Below, piece after piece: positions 39,094 through 48,204 of a stretch of DNA of 64,000 nt. Origin of the DNA: Methanobacteriaceae archaeon (GTDB lineage: Archaea; Methanobacteriota; Methanobacteria; Methanobacteriales; Methanobacteriaceae); assembly GCA_030656015.1 (NCBI GenBank), contig JAUSNX010000012.1, positions 62,001-126,000 of the forward strand. The letters are read 5' to 3'. The notes under the pieces are model-generated. The model saw nothing but the letters and a program-made list of their open reading frames with translations. It was not told the DNA's origin and did not search any database. The translations under genes were made by a program, and so were the position numbers. How positions within the stretch are numbered: the stretch's first letter is position 1; every line of letters begins with the position of its first letter.

Positions 39094-40776
39094 ATGAAAT
39101 CAATTTCATCATATCTACCCATAACTCAATGGGCCCGAAATTATAATAAAGACTGGCTTAGACCAGACATCATAGCCGGAATAACCGTAGGGGCCTTCAC
39201 CATACCAGAAGTTATGGCCTATGTTTCCCTGGCCAATGTACCTCCCGAAATTGGTTTATACTCGGCCATGGTGGCTCTACTAGTTTACATGGTTTTCGGG
39301 TCATCCAAACAACTATCTATTGGACCCACTTCCACCCTTTCCATACTGGTAGGGGCCACCCTGGGTTCTCTGATGATTCCCAATGCCAGCCAGTACCTCA
39401 TGATGGTCTCCCTGGTTGCAGTAGCCGCTGGGGTTTTGGCCCTGATTTCGTGGACATTACAGATGGGTTTTATTGTTAAATTCATTTCTAAAACTGTTTT
39501 AACCGGTTTTTTAGCAGGTATCGCCTTATTTATTGCCTCCGGACAGCTACCCAAATTATTTGGAATAGAAAGCAGCTCTGGAACTTTTTTTGAACGGATA
39601 TACTATCTCATCATGCATCTGGACCAAACTAACTGGTACACACTGGCCATAGGAGCAGCAGGTATCGTTTTCTTATATGTAGGCCATAAAAAGTACCCTA
39701 AACTACCCCACGCCCTCTTTCTGGTTATTGGTTCCATTATACTGATTACCATTACCAATCTGGCCTCTTTCGGTGTTGATTTAGTGGGTGCCATTCCTCA
39801 GGGTTTACCTGGCCTAGTTATTCCCGATCCATCATTAATAGATGTGAATATCCTGGTAACTTTAGCGGCCACCGTTTTTTTGGTAAGCTACATTGAAGGT
39901 TATTTATTTGCCGAGGAATATGCAGCTAAATACCGTTATAAGATTGATGGAAATCAGGAACTGCTTGCTTTAGGGGCTTCCAATGTTATGGTGGGCCTAT
40001 TTCAGGGACTTCCCATTGGAGGGGCCCTTTCCCGTACGGCCGTGAATGATGATAATGGAGCTAAGAGTCAATTATCAGGAGGCGTAGCTGCTTTACTAAT
40101 CATAGTGGTACTTTTATTTTTCACCGGGGTTTTTTACAACTTACCCCAAGCCATACTGGCCGCCATTGTACTTTATGTTATTAAAGGCCTGGTGGACATC
40201 CCTCATTTTCGCAATATTTACTATTTCAACCGCATAGAATTTGCCATTGCCCTGTTAACCATGTTGTCTGTGGTGTTTTTAGGGGCCCTGGAGGGAATTG
40301 TCATAGGAGTCATACTGTCCATTTTAGGACTACTAAAAAACATGTACAATCCACATGTAGCTATATTAGGACGTATACCTGGCACTAATCGATTTTTAGA
40401 TATTCAAAGCCGACCAGAAGGTGAAATAATTTCCCACACCCTCATTGTGAGGATTGATGGTTCCCAAATATTCCTGAACACCGAAAATATAAAGAATACC
40501 CTTATCGAACTGGTAGATCACGAATATAATGATACCAAACTATTTATTCTTGATTTTGAATCTACAGCTTTCATTGATTATTCCGGAATCAAGATGCTAG
40601 AGGAGCTTTATGAAGAAATGAACCACCGAGGCATTAAAATTAAAGCAGCCAATGTTTATGATCCTTTAAGAGAATATATTAAAAAAAGCAAGCTGGAAGA
40701 ACAAATAGTGGAAAGCGAGGTTTCTTTAAGTATTGGAGATTGTATTAAACGATGGAAAACCGAAAAAAAGGATTAG
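39094..40776 (+). CDS. SulP-family anion transporter with STAS domain, copy 2
   Basis: 560 residues, co-linear with the preceding gene and very similar from the first residues (SISSYLPITQWARNYNKDWLRPDIIAGITVGAFTIPE) to the STAS domain (FILDFESTAFIDYSGIKML). Clearly a tandem duplication. The start region repeats ATAAAATGAAATCA twice (39068-39081 and 39089-39102), so an upstream ATG leads to a five-codon dead end. Differences cluster in the loop after helix 6 and the extreme C-terminus. Confidence 0.9.
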   Translation: MKSISSYLPITQWARNYNKDWLRPDIIAGITVGAFTIPEVMAYVSLANVPPEIGLYSAMVALLVYMVFGSSKQLSIGPTSTLSILVGATLGSLMIPNASQYLMMVSLVAVAAGVLALISWTLQMGFIVKFISKTVLTGFLAGIALFIASGQLPKLFGIESSSGTFFERIYYLIMHLDQTNWYTLAIGAAGIVFLYVGHKKYPKLPHALFLVIGSIILITITNLASFGVDLVGAIPQGLPGLVIPDPSLIDVNILVTLAATVFLVSYIEGYLFAEEYAAKYRYKIDGNQELLALGASNVMVGLFQGLPIGGALSRTAVNDDNGAKSQLSGGVAALLIIVVLLFFTGVFYNLPQAILAAIVLYVIKGLVDIPHFRNIYYFNRIEFAIALLTMLSVVFLGALEGIVIGVILSILGLLKNMYNPHVAILGRIPGTNRFLDIQSRPEGEIISHTLIVRIDGSQIFLNTENIKNTLIELVDHEYNDTKLFILDFESTAFIDYSGIKMLEELYEEMNHRGIKIKAANVYDPLREYIKKSKLEEQIVESEVSLSIGDCIKRWKTEKKD

Positions 40777-40973
40777 TATAATGATATTCCAGATATTAAT
40801 CTATCAAATAACTTTAAATTCTTTTTGATTAATCTATAGATTTATATTATTATTTTTTCATTAACCAAAGATTTAAATAGTAAAATGTTATATCTATCAA
40901 ACATAATGTTAAAAAAATATAACATAATGTTGCAAATAAACAACATATGCTAAAATAAAAATGAGGTGAAGTG

Positions 40974-41525
40974 ATGAAAATAGAATTTAATTATTTTTGG
41001 GGCATTCTCGGTTTTCTAGGAGTATTGGGGTATGTTTTAGAAAATCCAATATATTATGCGTTTTTTGCATTTTTTATACTATTTTTAGTGCCTCTTTTTA
41101 ACAAAAAAGAAAATGTTGAAGAGGGTAAAAAATGGTTGGGCAATTATAATTGGCATAACATAAGTATATGGCTTGGATCTGCTGCTTTAATGCTTTCAGG
41201 ATTTATAATGATGGCTACCAAGACCATGAACGACTTAGTATCAGTTATGCTCTTATTAGGAATAATGGCCTTAGTATCTAATTTTTTCACCTATGTGGGA
41301 ATGGATAAAAAAGCCCAAGATGAGCGATTACGAAAAATAGGTACATATGCCACGACTTATTCCTGGTACATAACCTTAACGTTCGTTTCTTTCCTGGTAT
41401 TAAGCATGTATTGGGGGCAAAATATACGCAACCCCATCGAATTAATGGGAGTGACCATTTTCGTCATGACCTCCACTATGCTTGTAGCAAACACTATTTT
41501 AGGCCATAAAGGCGACATAGACTAA
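40974..41525 (+). CDS. Membrane protein of unknown function paired with an XRE regulator
   Basis: About 183 residues with six predicted membrane helices. The front YFWGILGFLGVLGYVLENPIYYAFFAFFILFL resembles the small membrane partners encoded beside Cro/C1-type regulators (DUF2178/DUF3796-like), but I cannot name a family with confidence. AGGTGA precedes the ATG at 40974. An HTH gene follows 115 bases later on the same strand. Confidence 0.7.
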   Translation: MKIEFNYFWGILGFLGVLGYVLENPIYYAFFAFFILFLVPLFNKKENVEEGKKWLGNYNWHNISIWLGSAALMLSGFIMMATKTMNDLVSVMLLLGIMALVSNFFTYVGMDKKAQDERLRKIGTYATTYSWYITLTFVSFLVLSMYWGQNIRNPIELMGVTIFVMTSTMLVANTILGHKGDID

Positions 41526-41640
41526 AATAATAATCTAATATTCTTCAATAAATTATGCTAGTTAGGTAGTGGTCAAAAACGATTTTATAGTAAAAAATTG
41601 TTCTTTATTGATTGAATTATGGAAATTAAGGAGATATGGG

Positions 41641-41856
41641 ATGAAGACCAGAATAAAAGAATTACGGGCCAAGTACGATCTAACCCAGGCCCAATTAGCA
41701 GAAAAAGTTGGAGTCAGGCGGGAAACCATTGTCTTCTTGGAGAAAGGTAAATACAACCCCTCTCTGAAATTAGCTTATATGATCGCCAGAGTTTTAGAGG
41801 CCGATATTGAGGATATTTTCATTTTTGAAGAGAAAGAGTTGGAAATAGATAATTAA
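41641..41856 (+). CDS. XRE-family HTH regulator
   Basis: 71 residues, almost entirely a Cro/C1 [59 protein letters not shown]. This is the short YozG/HipB-like type usually found with a membrane protein, here the preceding gene. The ATG at 41641 follows AAGGAG closely; a longer in-frame extension upstream is rejected. Likely controls its own pair. Confidence 0.85.
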   Translation: MKTRIKELRAKYDLTQAQLAEKVGVRRETIVFLEKGKYNPSLKLAYMIARVLEADIEDIFIFEEKELEIDN

Positions 41857-41956
41857 ACTATTCTCTTTCTTCATAAAATTGAAGAAAATTAATCGAACTG
41901 CGTTTTAATAAATTATTCCTTAATAAATATAAAATAAATTATAATTAAGAAATAAT

Positions 41957-42385
41957 TTAATCCCCAAACTTAATCATATCTTTAGGCTGGAAATTAGTGG
42001 CCATGGTCCAGAAATAGGCCTCACCCTTGGCAATGCGGAAAATTATCAGTCCTGGGTGGTCAAAGGTCATACCAAATTCTTTAAGAAATGGCCTATCTTC
42101 TAAAACTTTCTTTTTAAGTTCCACATCATCTACAAATTCCACTTCACCAGCCACCCGCATCATGGTCCCGGTCTGTTCGTCAGGTTGCCAGAAGCAAGCT
42201 TCAACTTTGTGATTGGCCTGCATTTGTCCATACATATCCTTTACAGCACCAATTTGAAAGTAAAATCCAGTCTCATCAGCAAACCAGAAACCTAGGGCCC
42301 TTACTCTTGGTTGATCTCCCTCGGCCGTGGCCAGATAACAGACTGGTGTTTCATTGGCAAATTTTATACAATCTTTAAAATCCAT
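41957..42385 (-). CDS. Pyridoxamine 5'-phosphate oxidase-family (FMN-binding) protein
   Basis: 142 residues of the split-barrel flavin-binding fold: TPVCYLATAEGDQPRVRALGFWFADETGFYFQIGAVKDMYGQMQANHKVEACFW is the typical first half. Such short proteins bind FMN, F420 or heme; given the methanogen setting an F420-linked role is possible but unproven. GGTGAT precedes the ATG. Stands alone. Confidence 0.8.
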   Translation of the reverse strand: MDFKDCIKFANETPVCYLATAEGDQPRVRALGFWFADETGFYFQIGAVKDMYGQMQANHKVEACFWQPDEQTGTMMRVAGEVEFVDDVELKKKVLEDRPFLKEFGMTFDHPGLIIFRIAKGEAYFWTMATNFQPKDMIKFGD

Positions 42386-42457
42386 TTTATCACCATTAGT
42401 AATATGATTGGGCCAATTTATGTTTTTATCTAATTAAAATTTTAATGAATTTCAAAG

Positions 42458-42829
42458 TCACATCAGAACCTCATCCAATCTATGCCTCTCCTCAAAGATA
42501 AGGCCCACTAAGAAAAAGGATCCCAGGCCAGCTATCAGAGCATAGAATAAGAAACCAGCGGCTGATTGATAAAGGGAATTTACATAACTATATACTACAA
42601 TTATATCCAGAGCAGCTATTCCTAAACCCATAATAATCCAGAATATTTTATTATAATGACCTTTGAATCTAAATAAATCATATACTAAGAATAAAAAGAA
42701 TGCTATGGCCATGAAGAGTTGGAAAATCGAATGAGAAATTATGAATTCATAAAGGCTGGAAATACTAGCTATACTGAATATAATTACCAATAAGATCAGC
42801 CAGTACTTTTTTTTACTTATATTTTCCAT
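42458..42829 (-). CDS. Small four-helix membrane protein, cassette partner B (second copy)
   Basis: 123 residues, four membrane helices, C-terminus FEERHRLDEVLM. Similar to the protein at 33969-34349 in start (ENISKKKYW vs EFISKNKLW) and in the third helix. It follows partner A by 14 bases, with GGTGA between, so both are translated together. Function unknown. Confidence 0.65.
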   Translation of the reverse strand: MENISKKKYWLILLVIIFSIASISSLYEFIISHSIFQLFMAIAFFLFLVYDLFRFKGHYNKIFWIIMGLGIAALDIIVVYSYVNSLYQSAAGFLFYALIAGLGSFFLVGLIFEERHRLDEVLM

Positions 42830-42843
42830 TTTTTATTCACCAT

Positions 42844-43200
42844 TCATTTCTCCAAAAAAACCTGATTATTTTCCCTATGATAGAATTCATAAATTAATAA
42901 TATTAACATCCCAATTAAAGATGCAAAAGTCAAATAAATAAAAAATATTTTATTTCCAAAGAATTCTGGTATAAATAGATAGATATAAGCAAATATAATT
43001 CCAAATATAATGATAATTGAAAATTGAGTCATGAAATAAGTCTTATTATAATATCCTTTATTTTGGAATACCCCATTTAATACTAAATAAAATCCCAAAT
43101 AAATATAAGGTATTGAAATTTCTTGAACCGATAAAAGTCCCATTAATCCTGAAAATCCGAACATCACGCCGAGAATTATATTTAATAAACCTTTCCTCAT
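42844..43200 (-). CDS. Small four-helix membrane protein, cassette partner A (second copy)
   Basis: 118 residues, four helices, with the loop NKGYYNKTYF shared with the protein at 34355-34720. GAGG precedes the ATG. Forms the second copy of a two-gene membrane cassette; this copy is not beside a kinase. Confidence 0.65.
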   Translation of the reverse strand: MRKGLLNIILGVMFGFSGLMGLLSVQEISIPYIYLGFYLVLNGVFQNKGYYNKTYFMTQFSIIIIFGIIFAYIYLFIPEFFGNKIFFIYLTFASLIGMLILLIYEFYHRENNQVFLEK

Positions 43201-43310
43201 TAATTAGCCTCTTATTTAATAATATACTAAATTAAGAACCATACAATAAAAAATTTTCTAATTGAAACCAAAATATACCAAATAAAATGGATTTAAGAGA
43301 TTAAATAATA

Positions 43311-43535
43311 TTACTTCTTAAAAACAACCAAATTCCCATCAATGCGGGCCACATTGGTAAATGAAGCCAGTGTACCCGCCCCGGCATCCAGCTCAGGATC
43401 ATGATACTCCGCGGTGAAGGCCTTGTGTTTTTCATGTATTTTAGTTATTTTTCCTTCTAATTGCCTTCCGTCTTCTCCCCATTTAAATATAACGTCTTTG
43501 CCTTCTAATAATTCTAATTGAGATGAGATATCCAT
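43311..43535 (-). CDS. Small soluble protein of unknown function
   Basis: 74 residues with a good AGGTGAT site. DISSQLELLEGKDVIFKWGEDGRQLEGKITKIHEKHKAFTAEYHD suggests a small all-beta barrel (SH3 or KOW-like), and the end (FTNVARIDGNLVVF) fits a further strand. No catalytic motif, no cysteine. I do not recognise the family. Confidence 0.6.
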   Translation of the reverse strand: MDISSQLELLEGKDVIFKWGEDGRQLEGKITKIHEKHKAFTAEYHDPELDAGAGTLASFTNVARIDGNLVVFKK

Positions 43536-43737
43536 ATTATCACCTTTTAAATATGTTTTTAAAATCTAATAATTATAATTGATATAAACATGGTGTCATT
43601 TAATTAAATATTTAAATTAATATTTGTTTTTATTAATTAATATTAAACAGTTATCTCCTTAAACACCTAAGTCGGTGGTGTTTATATTTACTAATATCCA
43701 ATCTTTAAAGTAAGAAATTAATATTTGAGGTAAAAAA

Positions 43738-44055
43738 ATGCAAAAATCAATTTTATATATAATTCTAGGATTATTGTTCTTATTACTGGGTATTGGGGAC
43801 ATTAATACAACAAGCCTTACCGTGGGAGCAATATTTCTAATTTGCGGCCTTTTCATGTATAAAAAATATGAAAATAAAACTATTTTCGTGGGAGTGACCT
43901 CCGCCGTTCTGGTAGCAATGTCAATTATAACCTATCTACAGATTACTAACCCCAATTATAGTGGTAGCTTGTTTTACAACGGAACTTTCTTTATTCTGAT
44001 GATATTAGCTGGACTGTTTATCATTTACAAGTTCCCTCAAAACTGGAGATTATGA
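43738..44055 (+). CDS. Small membrane protein related to cassette partner A
   Basis: 105 residues, four helices. QKSILYIILGLLFLLLGIGDINTTSLTVGAIFLICGLFMYKKYENKTIFVG has the same layout as the proteins at 34355-34720 and 42844-43200 (start, first two helices, then a K-Y-x-N-K-T loop), though more diverged. GAGGT precedes the ATG. A third family member here suggests local expansion. Confidence 0.6.
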   Translation: MQKSILYIILGLLFLLLGIGDINTTSLTVGAIFLICGLFMYKKYENKTIFVGVTSAVLVAMSIITYLQITNPNYSGSLFYNGTFFILMILAGLFIIYKFPQNWRL

Positions 44056-44165
44056 TTCACCACAGCAATATAGTAACCAATTTAATGCTTAACATCTATA
44101 ATCAAACCATTAAAATAATATTATGAATTTAGATTAAAAGTTATACTGCCAATGGAGGCTTAGTT

Positions 44166-45017
44166 TTGAATAAATTTTGGAACAATTTTAATTATGTGGC
44201 CGTTATTGCCGGGCTTTTGGCCGGGCTTTTACTAAGCATTATTTTAAAATTTTTTATAGGAAATAATGCTCTATTTTTACTGCCCCTTATGGCCAGCGTG
44301 ATTTCCGTGTATTTATCAAAGGAATCAGACTATATCACCGGAATAAGCACCGGGCTTTTGGCGGGATTAATTTCTATAATATGGATTGGTCCCTATTTCC
44401 TGATTTTAGGGCCTTTAGGTGGTTTTTTAGGAGTTATATTAAACCGCTATTTAGGTGATAAGCCTGAATTAAACCCAGTATTAAAAACAAAAAATAGTGT
44501 TAGTGAAGGTCGAGTGAAACCTATTCAAACTTGGATTGAACATTTAAACCTTGCTAAGCCCATTATTTTAGTTGCTACTATTTTATTAGGAGTAGTCTTG
44601 GTTTGGGGAGTTTTTACCGTGCCTACACCGGGCATGGAAACAGAACATGCTAAAACACCAGTACACACCAATACCACTCCCCAAAATCAAAGTTCAGTCA
44701 ATCCTGAGGATGTGGCCTTGAAGAAAAACATTACAAAGTCTTTAGAATTATTTTTCAGTGATTTTAATCTATTATTCAAACAGAATGGTGTCACCAGAGG
44801 ATACATTATCAGCAGCATACAAATAGAAAATATCACCAAAATTTCTTTAAACCAGGTCCAGGTCAGTGTAAAATTAACCAGAATAACCAGTAATGGGGGC
44901 CAATTTAATTCCGAATGGAGGGGCCCTTTCTTTTTAGTTAATGGAACCTGGATAGATAAAGGTGAATTTATCCAGATACATTCTTATAATGCCAGTTCTG
45001 GAAAAGATACCATGTAA
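44166..45017 (+). CDS. Membrane protein with extracytoplasmic C-terminal domain
   Basis: 283 residues. Four Gly-rich helices at the front (VAVIAGLLAGLLLSIILKFF and LAGLISIIWIGPYFLILGPLGGFLGVIL resemble DUF5518-like proteins), one more helix near 140 (IILVATILLGVVLVWGVF), then a soluble part of about 120 residues rich in Asn and Thr with ISLNQVQVSVKLTR, likely outside the cell. The start is TTG with GGAGG upstream. Function unknown. Confidence 0.6.
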   Translation: MNKFWNNFNYVAVIAGLLAGLLLSIILKFFIGNNALFLLPLMASVISVYLSKESDYITGISTGLLAGLISIIWIGPYFLILGPLGGFLGVILNRYLGDKPELNPVLKTKNSVSEGRVKPIQTWIEHLNLAKPIILVATILLGVVLVWGVFTVPTPGMETEHAKTPVHTNTTPQNQSSVNPEDVALKKNITKSLELFFSDFNLLFKQNGVTRGYIISSIQIENITKISLNQVQVSVKLTRITSNGGQFNSEWRGPFFLVNGTWIDKGEFIQIHSYNASSGKDTM

Positions 45018-45096
45018 TTTTCCATTTATTTATTTATTTTTCTTAAATAATGATCGTATAAATAATAGAATTCTGATTTTGAATTAAAATTAAATT

Positions 45097-45790
45097 TTAT
45101 ATCCAGTTTAATCCATCTAAACCATTAGAAAGGAAATATAATCCAATTAAAATGACTAAAATTGCATTTAAATAGTGACAATTCCTTTTAATCCACTTTT
45201 TCAATTTAAAAAGGATTTTATTTGCTTTTTGAGGAGTTAAAAAGTATATCAAAACCGGCAAAGCTATCATTGACAGAGTAATAGCCATTAAAACCAATAA
45301 TGAAATTATGGTACCCAACCATCCTAAACCAGCTGCCGCTATTTTACTTCCACCCAGAAAAACAAGCGCAGTGGTAATGAAATTGAGAGCAAAGAGACCC
45401 ATGGCCAGAAACAAGCTACTAAGAAATTCTGAAGTGGCAGATTTATTATTTGTAGGGAGTTCTAGTTCTTTCTCTTCAAACCATGCTTTCTTCTTTAATA
45501 GGATTTTAAAACCGTAGTAGAGAACTATGATTCCTAAAATCAAGTCTATCCATGATTTAAGTGGGCCTGGATCGGCCCTGGTCAAAATAAAACCTTCAGC
45601 AGTTACCATGCCTAACAAAGCTGCTATCAAGATCATCAGTGTTGATCCCAGTAAAAAACCAGCCCCCGCTAGTTTTAGGTCTTTTAGAAAGAGACAGTAG
45701 AACTATTAGTAAAGCAAAACTGGTAGGGCTAATGGCTGCTGCTAGAGATATAGGTACGATTTCTAAGAGTAAAATGACTATTTCAGACAT
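45097..45790 (-). pseudogene. GAP/LysE-like membrane transporter broken by one frameshift
   Basis: The N-terminal part (SEIVILLLEIVPISLAAAISPTSFALLIVLLSL, start at 45790 after AGGGAAATAAC) and the C-terminal part (LAGAGFLLGSTLMILIAALLGMV onward) are in different frames that join at a run of four A's near 45673-45676; one extra A explains the break. Intact it would be about 230 residues with six helices, like GAP-family or LysE-type exporters. A sequencing error in the run cannot be excluded. Confidence 0.7.
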
Positions 45791-45837
45791 GTTATTTCCC
45801 TGATTAATAAAAAAATTAATAAAAAAAATGTAAAAAA

Positions 45838-47700
45838 TTACTTCGCATCAACCAATTTAACTGCATTTTTCTTTCTTTTGCATAAATCCAGACAAGTACC
45901 ACATTTAACACATGTTTCAGCATCAATAACATGGATTTCATCTTTAAATCCGGTGATGGCTGATACAGGACAGGATTTAAGACAAACCATGCACCCATCA
46001 CAAATTTCAGCATCAATGGTGTACTCTATAAAGTCTTTACAGTCCAAGGCCGGGCAAACACCATCTTTGATATGGGCCTCGTATTCGTCCATGAAAAAGC
46101 GAGTGGTGGTTAAGATAGGGTTGGGTGATGATTGTCCCAGTGCACAGAGCGATCCTTTTTTAATGGCCTGAGCCAGATCAGGTAATAGCTTAAGATCTTC
46201 TTCTGAACCTTTACCTGTGGTCATATCAGTCAAAATATCCAGCATCTGTTTGGTTCCCAATCTACAAGGAACGCATTTACCACAAGACTCCCTTTGAATA
46301 AATTCCAGGAAATAGCGAGCCACTTCTACCATGCAAGTGCTCTGGTCCATGACTACCAATCCACCAGATCCCATCATGGCCCCCACACCGATGAGTGAGC
46401 TATAATCAATTGACGTATCAATATGTTGGGCCGGTATGCATCCTCCAGAGGGGCCTCCAATTTGCACGGCCTTAAATTCACCATCGTCAATAATTCCCCC
46501 ACCTATATCAAATATTACTTCTTTTAGAGTGGTTCCCAGTGGTACTTCAATTAAGCCCGTATTTTTAACCTGCCCCACCAGACAAAAAGTTTTAGTTCCT
46601 TTACTCTCCGTGGTTCCCAGTTCCGAATATTTATCTGCACCTTTTTGCATAATAAGTGCCGCGCTGGCCATGGTTTCCACATTATTTATGACTGTGGGCT
46701 TGCCAAATAGGCCCTCCGTAGTTGGAAATGGAGGTCTAGTTCGAGGAGTTCCCCTTTTACCTTCAATGGATGCCAGAAGTGCAGTTTCCTCACCACAAAC
46801 AAATGCCCCTGCACCTTCTTTTATAATAATTTCCAGATTAAATCCAGATCCTTGAATATTTTCACCCAGGAATCCTCGCTCTGTCATTTGGGAGATAGCA
46901 ATTTTTAATCGCTCCAGAGCCAGCGGATATTCTGCTCTGCAGTAAATGTAGGCTTTTTCTGCTCCAATAGTCTTAGCCGCAATTAATATTCCTTCCAGAA
47001 CAGAGTGGGGATCACTTTCTAAAAGTGAGCGATTCATAAATGCTCCTGGATCTCCTTCATCAGCATTGCACACCAAGTAATTGGTCTCCTGGTCAGAATC
47101 TATGCAGAATTGCCATTTCATCCAAGTGGGGAATCCAGCTCCCCCTCTTCCCCGGACACCAGCTTTTTTCATTTCCTCAATTATCTCGGAGGAATCCATT
47201 TCCAAGGCTCTCATGAAACCAGCATATCCTCCTTGGGCCAAATAGTGTCCTATATTAGTGGGATCAATAAAGCCGCAGTTTCGGAGAATTCTGCGTTCCT
47301 GCATTTTCATAGATTTTTGTTCCAAAAGAGGAGTTATTCCATCAATATATCCTTCTCCCCAGCTTCCCAGAGCATATTCTGGTAAAGGAATATCATTGAT
47401 AAGATGAGATTTGGCTATCTCTCTGGCCACTTTTTTAGTGACGTTTCCATAAATTAATGCGGGTTTTTGTGGTTTTGAGACCATGATAATAGGTTCAGCA
47501 TAACATAAGCCTATGCAGCCCACTTCAATTATTTCAGCATGATATTTGGCTTTTTCCATTTCAGATTCAATGGCTTCTTTTGCAATTTGAGCTCCAGCCG
47601 AGTTTCCACAAGTAGCTGATCCAATTAAAACAGCATTCTCTTTAGAAAATAGTGAATCATAGGCCTTTTTTTCTTGCTGGACCATTTCTTTAAAGTTCAT
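45838..47700 (-). CDS. NuoF/HydB-like NAD(P)H-binding subunit with extra iron-sulfur domains
   Basis: 620 residues, architecture of the HydB/HndC subunits of NAD(P)-linked hydrogenases and formate dehydrogenases. Front: thioredoxin-like domain (ATCGNSAGA, EVGCIGLCYAEP). Core: FMN and NAD(P)H site (GVRGRGGAGFPTWMKW, CNADEGDPGAFMNRSLLE, GAGAFVCGEETALLASIEGKRGTPRTRPPFP) and its [4Fe-4S] (ESCGKCVPCRLGT). End: two ferredoxin clusters (CDGCMVCLKSCP, CVKCGTCLDLC). AAGGGG precedes the ATG. Operon with the NuoE-like gene upstream. Likely partner of the formate dehydrogenase at 21.8-24.6 kb. Confidence 0.88.
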   Translation of the reverse strand: MNFKEMVQQEKKAYDSLFSKENAVLIGSATCGNSAGAQIAKEAIESEMEKAKYHAEIIEVGCIGLCYAEPIIMVSKPQKPALIYGNVTKKVAREIAKSHLINDIPLPEYALGSWGEGYIDGITPLLEQKSMKMQERRILRNCGFIDPTNIGHYLAQGGYAGFMRALEMDSSEIIEEMKKAGVRGRGGAGFPTWMKWQFCIDSDQETNYLVCNADEGDPGAFMNRSLLESDPHSVLEGILIAAKTIGAEKAYIYCRAEYPLALERLKIAISQMTERGFLGENIQGSGFNLEIIIKEGAGAFVCGEETALLASIEGKRGTPRTRPPFPTTEGLFGKPTVINNVETMASAALIMQKGADKYSELGTTESKGTKTFCLVGQVKNTGLIEVPLGTTLKEVIFDIGGGIIDDGEFKAVQIGGPSGGCIPAQHIDTSIDYSSLIGVGAMMGSGGLVVMDQSTCMVEVARYFLEFIQRESCGKCVPCRLGTKQMLDILTDMTTGKGSEEDLKLLPDLAQAIKKGSLCALGQSSPNPILTTTRFFMDEYEAHIKDGVCPALDCKDFIEYTIDAEICDGCMVCLKSCPVSAITGFKDEIHVIDAETCVKCGTCLDLCKRKKNAVKLVDAK

Positions 47701-47739
47701 GATTTTTCCCCTTCAAATATACGTCTAAAATAGTAATCA

Positions 47740-48204
47740 TTATTTTGACGGTTTTTCTGGATTATAACCTCTAAAAAGTTTTTTAATGCTTCTCAAAGAT
47801 AATTTAGACTTAATTTCATCATCTACCATAGCTGCAGGAGCCAGAGCACAGCATCCCAGACATCCTACTGATTCCAGAGAGTATTCGCCGTCAGAAGTAG
47901 TTTCTCCATCAGTTATATCCAAATGGCGTTCCATACCCTCAATTATTTGCTTGGCCCCCGTTACATGACATGCAGTTCCTGTGCAGACAGCTATGTGTTT
48001 TTTTCCTTTAGGGTTGAACCTGAATTGGGTGTAGAAAGTAGCCACACCATATATTTCACTTTCCGGTACCCCCGTGAATTTTGAAACTTCCCTCATGAGT
48101 TCCTCACTCAGGTACCCGTATTCCGATTGAATGTCCTGAAGTAAGGGGATTAAATCTGATTTTTCTCTTTTGTAGTTGGATAAAATTTTATCTAAATCTT
48201 GCAT
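47740..48204 (-). CDS. NuoE/HydC-like [2Fe-2S] subunit
   Basis: 154 residues: N-terminal helical bundle (IPLLQDIQSEYGYLSEELMREVSKFTGVPESEIYGVATFYTQF) and a thioredoxin-like [2Fe-2S] domain with C74, C79, C115 and C119 (VCTGTACHVTGA, GCLGCCALAP). It passes electrons from the NuoF flavin. GGGAGG lies five bases before the ATG, and the NuoF-like gene follows 39 bases later. Confidence 0.92.
   Translation of the reverse strand: MQDLDKILSNYKREKSDLIPLLQDIQSEYGYLSEELMREVSKFTGVPESEIYGVATFYTQFRFNPKGKKHIAVCTGTACHVTGAKQIIEGMERHLDITDGETTSDGEYSLESVGCLGCCALAPAAMVDDEIKSKLSLRSIKKLFRGYNPEKPSK

Noticed and set aside
45097-45790. Programmed frameshift in the transporter
   Set aside because: There is no slippery heptamer with a clear downstream structure; a simple run-length change explains it better.
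45838-48204. NAD-reducing [FeFe] hydrogenase
   Set aside because: No hydrogenase large subunit with an H-cluster is in the window, and fdhD sits next to the pair.
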